Shown here: one piece after another, positions 1 through 8,708 of the stretch | Position numbering within the stretch: the first letter of the stretch is position 1 | Layout: each line of letters opens with the position of its first letter | Assembly (NCBI GenBank): GCA_009778595.1 | Contig: WRJI01000002.1 | Location: 1 to 64,000, forward strand | Length of the DNA stretch: 64,000 nucleotides | Direction of reading: 5' to 3' | Source: Peptococcaceae bacterium | Lineage (GTDB): Bacteria; Bacillota; Desulfitobacteriia; Desulfitobacteriales; Syntrophobotulaceae | Made by a program: the position numbers and the translations under genes | The notes under the pieces: model-generated | Seen by the model: the letters and a program-made list of their open reading frames with translations, nothing else | What the model was told of the DNA's origin: nothing | Database searches by the model: none

Positions 1-168
1 CCTCTTTTGAACCCAATAATCACTTTTTCGGCGACTTTTTGAAAGACTAACTGCCACCAAGTGGCATTTAGTCTTTCAAAGGTCGCATTTACTTTGACCA
101 GTCACCCAACCCCACACCCACCTCAACACTCAACATCCATCAAAGACTTGTTGACCACTCAATACCGG

Positions 169-1071
169 TCAACCGGGATAAGGTCTGGACTCTATGAAGG
201 TGGAACCCGCGACAGAGCAAATGGGGCAACTCTCGGGACGATCGGTAAGCTCGATATTACCACAAACCGGGCAACGGTAGATTTTGGCGTATTTCACGGT
301 ATCAATTTGATCCAAGGTCGCAATCAGATCCGAGAAAATCCCCGCGTGAACTTCTTCAGCCTGCATTGCGTACTCAAATATTCGAATCGCGTCAGGCAAA
401 GCTTCCTTCTTAGCGATCTCAAGGAACTCAGGGTACATGTGCGTGTATTCCTCTGTCTCCCCATCGAAAGCCGTCTGCAAGTTCTCCATGGTTGTTCCGG
501 GTACCACCGGTCCGGGTTCAGGTCTGACGACAGACCCAAATCCCCTGGCTATAGCGAACTGATCGCTGGCATGTTGTGACTCGGCACCGGCTATGGCCCG
601 GAAAATAACCGCAACCCCTGTATATCCTTCCTCTGCAGCCACATCCGCAAAAGCGAGATACTTCGCGTTCGCTTGCGTCTCACCATTAATAGAATACATA
701 AGGTTTGCCAAGGTTTCCGCATCGGACTCGATACCTTGTTCCCCGCTCTTGGAAACAAGAATTCTAACAATTTGGTGGGACCCGCATTTCGGACACGTGT
801 ATTCTGACGAGACACCGACACCTTTCACAGATATAGAAGAGCTCTCCCAGCCGCACGCGCTGCATTTCTTCTTATACTTGTATTTACCTGTGTTCTCATT
901 CTTGTCAACGAAGATGGCCCCAACCAGAATCGTAAAAGCATACACCTCCCCCTCAACACCTGTGTCAGAGGAACAACCGGTTAGAAGAGACGTTTCCCCC
1001 ACAATAACCGCAAGACCAACGGCACTGCTAACTTTCAGGAAATCCCTTCTGGACAGACTCTCGTTTTTCAT
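169..1071 (-). CDS. Rubrerythrin-family protein with Tat/lipoprotein-type signal (host flank)
   Basis: N-term SRRDFLKVSS twin-arginine motif and LTGC lipobox; C-term rubredoxin-like YRCPVCGNIE...CPIC; ferritin-like middle. Confidence 0.85.
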   Translation of the reverse strand: MKNESLSRRDFLKVSSAVGLAVIVGETSLLTGCSSDTGVEGEVYAFTILVGAIFVDKNENTGKYKYKKKCSACGWESSSISVKGVGVSSEYTCPKCGSHQIVRILVSKSGEQGIESDAETLANLMYSINGETQANAKYLAFADVAAEEGYTGVAVIFRAIAGAESQHASDQFAIARGFGSVVRPEPGPVVPGTTMENLQTAFDGETEEYTHMYPEFLEIAKKEALPDAIRIFEYAMQAEEVHAGIFSDLIATLDQIDTVKYAKIYRCPVCGNIELTDRPESCPICSVAGSTFIESRPYPG

Positions 1072-1151
1072 ATTGAATCAACCTCCTTCTTCACTGCCTA
1101 CGCGCCAATTGGCGCACAAAATCATAACGGAAGCGGCTATGGATATCCCGT

Positions 1152-2759
1152 TTACATCGATACCATATCCCTTTTCCTATAACAAACAAACCCGGCGATT
1201 GTCAAAACAACAGCGATAACCGTCAAAACAGCAAGCGTCCAATAATTGATACTGTCCACAGGCAGCTGCGGAATATAGCCGAAAGGCGTGGTTTTGAAAA
1301 CCCAACTCGGCAGAAGATCGGGAACGCGCCCAATAAAGGCGGCAAAGAACGAGTACCCGAAATACCCCCAAACCACCGGCGTGGCCTTCGGGAGAATTCC
1401 GATCAAAAAAATCGCGATGCCAATCATCACCCACATGGCAGGGAGAAACACCAAATTCGCTTTCAACAAATAAGCAAAAGAGAGATCAGCGTCAGGCAAG
1501 ACAACCTGTGCCGCCAAATAGATCCCCGAAGCTGTAGCCAGTTGCGCCAAGACGCTGGTTGCAAATGCCAGAATCCCATAGCCCGACATATATCGAACAC
1601 GGGAAACAGCCCGGGACAAGACATGCTCGGCACAGCCATCCTTCTCCTCTCCGCGAATCTTCATAGCCGCAGTCAGAACAGCAATCACAGAGATCAGAGC
1701 CATGATGAAGATAACCATGGACATAAACATCTGAGATGTGGAGTAGTCAGGATTCATCACAATCATCATCGAGTAAAACTCACTTTGCGAAGCGAAACTC
1801 TCAATATCCCCCAAGACCGACCCGTAGGAAGCCCCAAGAAGGAAAATAGCGATGATCCACGCCAACAAAATATTCCGCGACAATCTGAACGCCAAGCCAA
1901 AAGAGGATCGGAGAAAAGGTGAAGCGTTCTTCCGTCCCGGCCTGGATGGAATGAAACCTTGGTCTATATCGCGGATCCCATTCAGAACGTATGCGACAGC
2001 CACAACAACCAGCGTTTCAAGCAGCAGCACCAGAACCGGCCACCAATAGTTTTCAACATATATCTGGGCCCGCTGAATGAGCCCCATGGGGCTGGCCAAT
2101 GAAACAGCTTCACTGCTGATATCTCCGTAAGCGCGCATCAAATAGATCACAAACAACGCCACAAAAGAAAGCCCCGCCGCACCCCGGGAAGACGAAGCCA
2201 GTTGCGAAAACATGGCTGTCACCGCCGCGAAAAACAGCCCGGACACGCCCAGTGCGGTACCAAACAACATAGACCCCGCAAGATCCATGCTTTCGATTTG
2301 AAACATAGCAATACCAAGACCTGTAAACAAGGCAAGAACAATATTAACAAAAAAAGCTGTTATCATCGTGGCCTGCAAATTCGCGATTCTTCCTGTGGGC
2401 AGGGAACGCACAACCTCCGTGCGGCCTCTTTCCTCGTCGCCACGAGTATGGCGAACCACCAGCAAAATATTCATAACGGCGACGGCGATAATCACCCAAA
2501 GCAGCATCATGTTTGAATACATGGCTCCGGCCGTATAATCGTCAATACCGTAAACAGGACCCATCATGGCAATCATAGCGGGACTTTCCACCATCTCGAT
2601 GATCGCCAGCCTGGCTTCGTCTTCGATCATACCCCCCAACCCAGGCGCAAGACTCGCCGAAAATAACACCAGGAGAATAATCCAAATTGCGGACATAACC
2701 CGCTCCCGCCGGAGAATCAGCCGGACAAGCCTGCCGGTATTCGCAAAGTAGCCTCCCAT
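1152..2759 (-). CDS. ABC exporter permease (ABC-2-like, multi-TM)
   Basis: 535 aa, many hydrophobic helices, directly downstream of an ATPase gene. Confidence 0.8.
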   Translation of the reverse strand: MGGYFANTGRLVRLILRRERVMSAIWIILLVLFSASLAPGLGGMIEDEARLAIIEMVESPAMIAMMGPVYGIDDYTAGAMYSNMMLLWVIIAVAVMNILLVVRHTRGDEERGRTEVVRSLPTGRIANLQATMITAFFVNIVLALFTGLGIAMFQIESMDLAGSMLFGTALGVSGLFFAAVTAMFSQLASSSRGAAGLSFVALFVIYLMRAYGDISSEAVSLASPMGLIQRAQIYVENYWWPVLVLLLETLVVVAVAYVLNGIRDIDQGFIPSRPGRKNASPFLRSSFGLAFRLSRNILLAWIIAIFLLGASYGSVLGDIESFASQSEFYSMMIVMNPDYSTSQMFMSMVIFIMALISVIAVLTAAMKIRGEEKDGCAEHVLSRAVSRVRYMSGYGILAFATSVLAQLATASGIYLAAQVVLPDADLSFAYLLKANLVFLPAMWVMIGIAIFLIGILPKATPVVWGYFGYSFFAAFIGRVPDLLPSWVFKTTPFGYIPQLPVDSINYWTLAVLTVIAVVLTIAGFVCYRKRDMVSM

Positions 2760-2761
2760 GG

Positions 2762-3736
2762 TTACTCACCTCCGTCAGGGAAAACACCCTCATCACCATA
2801 AGGGGGATCAGCATCATGATCGGCGGTGTTTTCTTCCAAGGACTTTTCCGCGTTATAATGACGCATGAACAAATCTTCAAGGGTTGGTGGTGAGCTTTCG
2901 AGTTTCTTGACACCGTAGGGACCGATATAGGACACAACACTGCCGATCTTGTTTGAATCCACTTGAAAAGATAGCCCTCCCTGTTGCTCTTTTACATCAT
3001 GCACGCCCTCAAGCCGATCAAGGTTTTCAACCGGCGACTCTGTCTCGATAGCCATGGTCATTCTCGTCAGATGCCGCATTTCAGCCAATGTCCCCGTCTC
3101 AACAATCTCACCTTCACGAATGATAGCGATTCTGTCGCACAGCTTCTCCACTTCGGACATAATATGGCTGGACAGGAAAATCCCTTTTCCCGCTCTCTTC
3201 AACTCAAGAACACACTCTTGAAAAACCTGTTCCATCAACGGATCAAGCCCGCTCGTCGGCTCATCGAGGATATAGAGATCAGCATCAGAAGCAAAAGCAG
3301 CGACGAGAGCCACTTTCTGCCGATTCCCTTTCGAATACGTGCGACACTTCTTTGACGGCTCGAGATCAAAATCCTTGAGAAGCTTTTCGCGCCTAGTCTT
3401 ATCGTGTTTCCCCCGCAAGCTGACAAACAAATCAATCACTTCGCCGCCGGTGAGATTGGGCCAAAGATTGACATCCCCCGGCACATAAGCAATTCTTTTG
3501 TGTATCTCCACCGCGTCTTTCCAGGCATCCATCCCAAACACTTTCGCGGAACCTTTTGATGCCTGAAGGATCCCTAACAGAACACGAATCGTCGTCGTTT
3601 TTCCTGAACCGTTCGGACCAATATAGCCGAACACCTCTCCTTCACTCATCCTAAGATCGATCCCGTTAAGAGCGGTAAACTTGCCGAATTGTTTTGACAA
3701 CTTAACAGTCTCCAGACTCAACGACGCCATAGCCAT
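2762..3736 (-). CDS. ABC transporter ATP-binding protein
   Basis: Walker A GPNGSGKTT, signature YSKGNRQKVALV, Walker B LYILDEPTSGLDP. Confidence 0.93.
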   Translation of the reverse strand: MAMASLSLETVKLSKQFGKFTALNGIDLRMSEGEVFGYIGPNGSGKTTTIRVLLGILQASKGSAKVFGMDAWKDAVEIHKRIAYVPGDVNLWPNLTGGEVIDLFVSLRGKHDKTRREKLLKDFDLEPSKKCRTYSKGNRQKVALVAAFASDADLYILDEPTSGLDPLMEQVFQECVLELKRAGKGIFLSSHIMSEVEKLCDRIAIIREGEIVETGTLAEMRHLTRMTMAIETESPVENLDRLEGVHDVKEQQGGLSFQVDSNKIGSVVSYIGPYGVKKLESSPPTLEDLFMRHYNAEKSLEENTADHDADPPYGDEGVFPDGGE

Positions 3737-4298
3737 ATTCCCCTTTCAATCAATGAGTTGACCCCAAAGAAACGCATTCCGCAGAATACAATACATCTTT
3801 ATACATAATACCTCTAAATCCAAAAACCCGCAAATTCAATTGCGCTTATTGTACCTGTAATGACAACAGCCTCTATTCATTCTCCCTATGCCTTATTTCA
3901 TCAATCTCGATTGTCTTCAGCATAGCCACAAAAGTTTCATGACAATCATGGTGCCCTGCAAAATATGCCGTGAACTGATCTTTTGGGGATATGACTATAT
4001 ACCCTTTGTCGTATTTGTTGTCGTCAAGATCAAAGTAGACGCATTTACATCTGATTCAAAGTCAAAAGTCACTTTATAATTAATAACCACAACCATGATC
4101 ACAGTAATAAGCAATGCTAAAATGATGTATAGATTCATATTACTATATTGATGTATCTTATTATGTTGGCATATCGTCAATATACTAATCCTCCCCAGAC
4201 ATTGCAAAACCCGCCAAATCCCACAATTCATAGGATCTCGCAGGTTCCCGTTCACCCTCTCAGGCAATCCGCATTGGATCAAAAACCTGTCTACATAC

Positions 4299-4366
4299 TG
4301 GTGCCGAAGACCGGAATCGAACCGGTACGAGGGATTAACCTCGCGGGATTTTAAGTCCCGAAGTGT
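4299..4366 (-). tRNA. Partial tRNA-Leu(TAA) 3' half; prophage attachment-site remnant
   Basis: Minus strand reads CGGGACTTAAAATCCCG (anticodon arm, TAA), variable arm, GGTTCGATTCCGGTC (T arm), TTCGGCACCA; 5' half (acceptor/D arm) absent. Confidence 0.8.
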
Positions 4367-4695
4367 CAAAAAAAACAAAATCAGCCCACATCAAGGCGTT
4401 TGAGTATTATTCAAAAATGGCTATCCAAGCCGATATTGCGGCATGAGCGATTTCCGTATAAGTATACTTGCATGCTATACACCGATTCTGTGGCGTGCTC
4501 GGGGGTCAATTCGGGGGTCAATTCGTCCTATATATGATATGCTAGACCAGATTCTAAATCACTAAATTCTTGATAGGATTTAATGTGTGTAGCTAGTGAT
4601 TTCCTTTGTCATTTCGAGTGACTTCCTCTGGGTCTATGTAGGGGAGCCGGGCAACCGGCTCATTGGGGGGTGTAATATGTGACCTTTGTGCTTGC

Positions 4696-4724
4696 GAAGA
4701 TGACGGCTAAAACAATCGGTGATC
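4696..4724. repeat. Direct repeat copy 1 (29 nt) flanking solitary CRISPR repeat
   Basis: gaagatgacggctaaaacaatcggtgatc, identical to 4767-4795. Confidence 0.95.
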
Positions 4725-4761
4725 GTTGCAATGGGATCCCTCCCCGAAAGGGGTTTGAAAC
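4725..4761 (+). CRISPR. Solitary 37-nt CRISPR repeat
   Basis: gttgcaatgggatccctccccgaaaggggtttgaaac; reverse complement matches the 7255-7435 array repeat at 34/37 positions. Confidence 0.88.
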
Positions 4762-4766
4762 GCCTA

Positions 4767-4795
4767 GAAGATGACGGCTAAAACAATCGGTGATC
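4767..4795. repeat. Direct repeat copy 2 (29 nt); with gccta upstream forms a 34-nt spacer-length segment 4762-4795
   Basis: Identical to 4696-4724. Confidence 0.95.
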
Positions 4796-5228
4796 TCAGG
4801 AGTATTTCCTGGTGATCTGGGTGTGGGTGGTTTCCAATTTCATCACTTGCGATTACATAGCAGTGGGCTGCTGTTTGGCTGATAACATCGATGTCATCTC
4901 TAAATGATTTTAAAGCGTGGGAGTGGAGAGGATCGTCGTCTATTATATGCCAGGCTGACGTCCCATCTAATGTCGGGAGCAATTCGTATTCATCCGTGCC
5001 AAATTCTGGAAAGCTCCTTTCATCTTCTCTCTCCGAATTGTCTTTACTGTCTTCGCATATTTCGCCAATTTCGCGATCTTTGTTCTCGAACCTAATCCCG
5101 ATCCCTCCGACATAATAGTAATCATCCTCATACCGAGCATACGTTTCCATGATTTTTGTAATCATTTCAGCTTTTGTCATTTCGTGTGCCTCCTCAAATT
5201 TTTGTATTACCAATCCCTTGATAATACT

Positions 5229-5257
5229 ATTATCTCATACTAGATGTAGTATGTCAA
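5229..5257 (-). promoter_or_regulatory. Sigma-A-type promoter with palindromic operator CATACTacatctAGTATG
   Basis: Minus strand TTGACA-17nt-GATAAT; near-identical to 11462-11490 and 11588-11616. Confidence 0.75.
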
Positions 5258-5344
5258 GCGTTTCTACGTATGTAATTTTTACCAGTTTACGCAGCAAGGA
5301 AAATTGTGTATGATTTTCTGGAATAAATATAAGGAGGAGATACC

Positions 5345-5884
5345 ATGAGAAAAGCCTTGCTGTTATCCATTTGTTTGGTGTTTTGTTTCGTTTTGGCGGG
5401 GTGTGGCACCGATGTCGCCGTCACCCCGACGAGTGACGCTCCCCCATCAAGTTCTGATTCGTCCCCAGATCCAGGCACAACAAACACTTTTGTTGTTGGA
5501 GAGAAAGCCGCCGTCAGGGATAAGTCGGGATCCGAGCTGTATACATTCGTAATCAACTCGGTAACCCAAACAGATGCTAGAAACCAGTTTATGGAAAAAG
5601 ACCCCGCGCAAGTGGTAGTGATTAACTACACTTATGAAAACATCGCGATGGATGAGGACATCAGGGTGTCGAGTCTTAACTTCAAGATTATCGATGCCGG
5701 AGGGAACGTATGCGAGACATATCCCGTCAGTACGAGCGCGTACGCGCAAGGAACCCCCATGGGCGCAAAATGTACGGCCGAAGAGGCATACGGCCTTATA
5801 GAAGAAGGCCAATTCAAGTTGCTGTTTTACGATAATATGTTCAACAGCAAGGCAGATGCTACGTTCACGCTGAGTGTAGAATAA
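5345..5884 (+). CDS. Phage-encoded lipoprotein, DUF4352-like
   Basis: Signal peptide with LAGC lipobox, Ser/Pro/Thr-rich linker, beta-rich domain. Confidence 0.65.
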   Translation: MRKALLLSICLVFCFVLAGCGTDVAVTPTSDAPPSSSDSSPDPGTTNTFVVGEKAAVRDKSGSELYTFVINSVTQTDARNQFMEKDPAQVVVINYTYENIAMDEDIRVSSLNFKIIDAGGNVCETYPVSTSAYAQGTPMGAKCTAEEAYGLIEEGQFKLLFYDNMFNSKADATFTLSVE

Positions 5885-5925
5885 GGTTCCGTGGAGCCCT
5901 TTAAAGGGTTCCTCCTACATACCAA

Positions 5926-5951
5926 TAAAGCCCGCCTGGGCTTTTTATTTT
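5926..5951 (+). terminator. Rho-independent terminator
   Basis: aaagcccgcctgggctttttatttt. Confidence 0.75.
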
Positions 5952-6022
5952 GGCCATTCTATCAATATGATTTTCTTATGGCTGCGATAAAAAACAACGA
6001 TTACAAAACCCCCGAAAATCTG

Positions 6023-6051
6023 TTGACATCTCTACTGCATCATGATATAGT
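6023..6051 (+). promoter_or_regulatory. Sigma-A-type promoter
   Basis: TTGACA-17nt-TATAGT upstream of the plus-strand small-gene cluster. Confidence 0.6.
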
Positions 6052-6244
6052 AGTATTATCAAGAGGTTGAGGGGGTGATACAAATCAGGCAAAGCCTGGT
6101 CATCGGAAATATCGGGGGGTAGATCGGAGGGTGACGACTTGAGCGGTGCGAGGTAACACTGCCATGATGGTACGAAGCACGATAGTAGCCCAACACATAT
6201 ACATAGCGGGGACAAGCCCGCAAATACAAAAGGAGGATACCACA

Positions 6245-6445
6245 ATGACATTACAACAAGCATACGCACAAGGCTACACGGACGCTGATGCCACAAGACA
6301 GAGGGGCTATGTATCGCGCAAAATCGATCCCCTCAAACAGGCGGTACAGGTGGCCGGGGGATCCCGCAAAGGTGAGCTGTACGTGTTGCTCCCGGGTTGG
6401 GATACTACAACCTACTGCTGGAGGCGATATCTGACGCGGGACTAA
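6245..6445 (+). CDS. Hypothetical small phage protein
   Basis: RBS aaaaggaggata then ATG; MTLQQAYAQGYTDADATRQRG. Confidence 0.55.
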   Translation: MTLQQAYAQGYTDADATRQRGYVSRKIDPLKQAVQVAGGSRKGELYVLLPGWDTTTYCWRRYLTRD

Positions 6446-6502
6446 CCCTCCCGCTCCCCTACATACCAAGGAAGGAAAACAACAAAGAAAGTAGGAAACC
6501 AA

Positions 6503-6733
6503 ATGACAAAAACGCATTATTTTCTTGCAACACCTGAATTAAGTGCTGCTCCATTAGAGATATCAAGGATCTTTCGTACTTTTTACCCTGTACTCGTTGC
6601 GATAGATCACCCAGATCATTATACCGTTCTTCCTTATTCTTCCTCTCACAAATACACAAAAATAACTCGTGATGAATGGCTCAAAAATGAGGGAGGATTC
6701 GAGCGTCGCAACATTAAGGTCGAGCAGGACTAG
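6503..6733 (+). CDS. Hypothetical small phage protein
   Basis: ORF ending in a stop-codon hairpin followed by ccctacatagcc. Confidence 0.5.
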   Translation: MTKTHYFLATPELSAAPLEISRIFRTFYPVLVAIDHPDHYTVLPYSSSHKYTKITRDEWLKNEGGFERRNIKVEQD

Positions 6734-6789
6734 TCCTGCTCCCCTACATAGCCCCACAGCGGGGCGAAAATAAGAGGAGGAATACCACA

Positions 6790-7023
6790 ATGACAAAGTT
6801 TGAACCAGGAAAAAGGTACCAGACCAGAAGTATATGCGACCACAACTGCATCTACACAATTCTGGTTCTGGATCGTACGGACAAGACAATCGTCTTTTCC
6901 GACGATGGGCGTATACGACGCTCGAAGATCCGCGTTGACAAAGACGGCGAATACTTGATACCGGATCGGTATTCGATGGCTCCTGTGTATCGAGCACACA
7001 GGGATCACGTCAAGGGGTTTTAA
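6790..7023 (+). CDS. Hypothetical small phage protein
   Basis: RBS aagaggaggaat; ORF between two copies of the intergenic hairpin motif. Confidence 0.55.
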   Translation: MTKFEPGKRYQTRSICDHNCIYTILVLDRTDKTIVFSDDGRIRRSKIRVDKDGEYLIPDRYSMAPVYRAHRDHVKGF

Positions 7024-7221
7024 GCCCCTTACATAGCCTCACAAGAGGCGATAAATGAAAGGAGATAGCGAGATGATGACACAAACAAAGCTTGCGAAAA
7101 TCAGGAGAGAGTCAGGGGTAAAGGATCTGGAATACCTTCCGGATCTCTGGAAGGTGGAATACAGGGCATACGAAAGATCCCTCCAGAACGATGCTGAGGC
7201 ATGGGTAAGACCAGACACGCT

Positions 7222-7254
7222 GATTCCGTGGGCGGAAGCCCCAGAATGTGCTGT
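7222..7254. repeat. Target duplication copy 1 (33 nt)
   Basis: gattccgtgggcggaagccccagaatgtgctgt, identical to 7436-7468. Confidence 0.97.
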
Positions 7255-7435
7255 GTTTCAAACCCCTTTCGGGGAGGGACCCTGTTGCAACGACCGTGAT
7301 CGGGCCTATAGTCGATATGCTCAAAAAGTTTCAAACCCCTTTCGGGGAGGGACCCTGTTGCAACTTCAAAGTCAGGGGCCTGTGCATACGCATACAGGGT
7401 TTCAAACCCCTTTCGGGGAGGGACCCTGTTGCAAC
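7255..7435 (-). CRISPR. Mini-CRISPR array: 3 identical 37-nt repeats, spacers of 36 and 34 nt
   Basis: gtttcaaacccctttcggggagggaccctgttgcaac at 7255-7291, 7328-7364, 7399-7435; spacers 7292-7327 and 7365-7398. Strand assigned from the GAAAC-3' end typical of crRNA 5' handles. Confidence 0.95.
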
Positions 7436-7468
7436 GATTCCGTGGGCGGAAGCCCCAGAATGTGCTGT
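7436..7468. repeat. Target duplication copy 2 (33 nt)
   Basis: Identical to 7222-7254. Confidence 0.97.
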
Positions 7469-7897
7469 GGACTGGGAGGAGTGGGACGGTGTGGAACCTG
7501 CCATCACTGATGGATGGGTTTATGTCGAACGTGAGTTCGATGGTTACGTAGTACTAGAAACAGATCTTTACACTCAGGTCTGGAAGGAATCCTGTCTACA
7601 AACCGGATGGGGCCACGCTTGCCCAACCGGAGGCACATCCTCCGGGTGGAAGCCCGATTACTTTACCACTGATGACGATGAAGTCATCTATCTTGTGAGC
7701 GGGTAACCGCTCCTACATAGCCCCAAAAATGGGGCGAATATCACAATGGGGAGAAGAACAAACCAAATCCAAATGGGCCCCTGTGGGATCATGGTCAACT
7801 ACTTTTTAAGGGAGGAAAGGAGGTGAGGGAAAAATGCCTGAGTAGGAGGAGGATCGGGAAGACGCTCATTTTAACGAAAGATAAGGAGGATACCACC

Positions 7898-8239
7898 ATG
7901 GCAACTTGTTTATTTCTGTTGGTGATCTTGGGCTCGGCGGCCATGTATCTGCTGATCCTGAACCTGGCACCCCATGCTCTCAAGCATTTAAAGCAGCACT
8001 TGAAGCATTATAAACATTATAAGCTAACAAAAAGAGTGCAAGCGGAGATTAAAAAGGATCTCGCCATTTACCGCGCAGAAAAATACATGCGAGCCAAATA
8101 CGATTTGCCGTATTTGCAGAGCATCGCGGAGGATGCATTATTCTTGCTATATCCAACGCATGAGGATAAGCAAGGTAAAAAAGATGATTTACTCTTTCAA
8201 ACGCTCGATCGGCTGCGCGGATGGCCGAAGGAGGAGTGA
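7898..8239 (+). CDS. Small membrane-anchored protein, paralogue of 12890-13339
   Basis: N-term TM; AEKYMRAKYDLPYLQSIAEDALFLLYPTHED resembles AERHMYENYDVHEIQRIVEDAIALLYPWPED. Confidence 0.6.
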   Translation: MATCLFLLVILGSAAMYLLILNLAPHALKHLKQHLKHYKHYKLTKRVQAEIKKDLAIYRAEKYMRAKYDLPYLQSIAEDALFLLYPTHEDKQGKKDDLLFQTLDRLRGWPKEE

Positions 8240-8380
8240 CATTCGATCCGGGAAACCGGATCCATCCGCTTCAGCGTTCTTCCGAATGCCGATCCACGCA
8301 CGGGTATTTACATACCCATCAACATCCCTATAACCTCCGCCATCAAGCTTGATGTAATACCTAGCTTTCTTAAAAGCCAT
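8189..8380 (-). CDS. Hypothetical small protein (MAFKKARYYIKLDGGGYRDVDGY...)
   Basis: RBS aagaggaggata before ATG on minus strand; overlaps the end of 7898-8239. Confidence 0.45.
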   Translation of the reverse strand: MAFKKARYYIKLDGGGYRDVDGYVNTRAWIGIRKNAEADGSGFPDRMSLLLRPSAQPIERLKE

Positions 8381-8433
8381 TTCGTATCCTCCTCTTATTT
8401 TTCGCCCCATTTGGTAGATGGGAATTAACCGAT

Positions 8434-8652
8434 TTGTGGACCGGTACCATCTTCGCGGTAACCCAGACGAGGAGAGCGATGGAGTCTGTGTCGCTTGATA
8501 GGCTTCTCAAACTCAGGGGAACGCCTGAGTACGATGAGAAATGGCAGGAGTTTTACGATCTCCTCCCTCCCCCAGACACAGAGGTGTACTATGAGACACC
8601 GGAGGAGGCAGCTGCGCGAATTCAGCTGATCCCAGTCAACGGGAGGGGGTAA
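8434..8652 (+). CDS. Hypothetical small phage protein
   Basis: ORF followed by hairpin/ACATAGCC motif. Confidence 0.45.
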   Translation: MWTGTIFAVTQTRRAMESVSLDRLLKLRGTPEYDEKWQEFYDLLPPPDTEVYYETPEEAAARIQLIPVNGRG

Positions 8653-8708
8653 CCTCCCCCCGTACATAGCCAAGGAAGGCAAATTAAAAGCTGAGGAGGA
8701 AAAGAACG

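Larger units (their letters stand above)
4660..5180 (-). pseudogene. Small acidic phage protein gene whose 3' end is interrupted by a CRISPR repeat-spacer unit
   Basis: ORF now stops at ...IVLAVIF*; joining the duplicated flanks restores ...IVLAVIFASTKVTYYTPQ* (stop at 4660-4662). Confidence 0.65.
7073..7706 (+). pseudogene. Phage gene of unknown function interrupted by a CRISPR mini-array
   Basis: Removing the 214-bp insertion joins ...VRPDTLIPWAEAPECAV to DWEEWDGVEPAITDGWVYVEREF... in one frame. Confidence 0.8.

Noticed and set aside
61-579. 172-aa plus-strand ORF at left edge
   Set aside because: Antisense to the rubrerythrin-like gene, no RBS, no recognisable domain.
7292-7398. Spacers S1/S2 as self-targeting spacers
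   Set aside because: Scanning by eye I found no second copy of either spacer in the window on either strand; exhaustive string search is still needed.
7248-7706. 152-aa ORF starting upstream of the mini-array
   Set aside because: Its N-terminus is translated CRISPR repeat (FKPLSGRDPVAT); it is the downstream half of the interrupted gene, not an independent gene.
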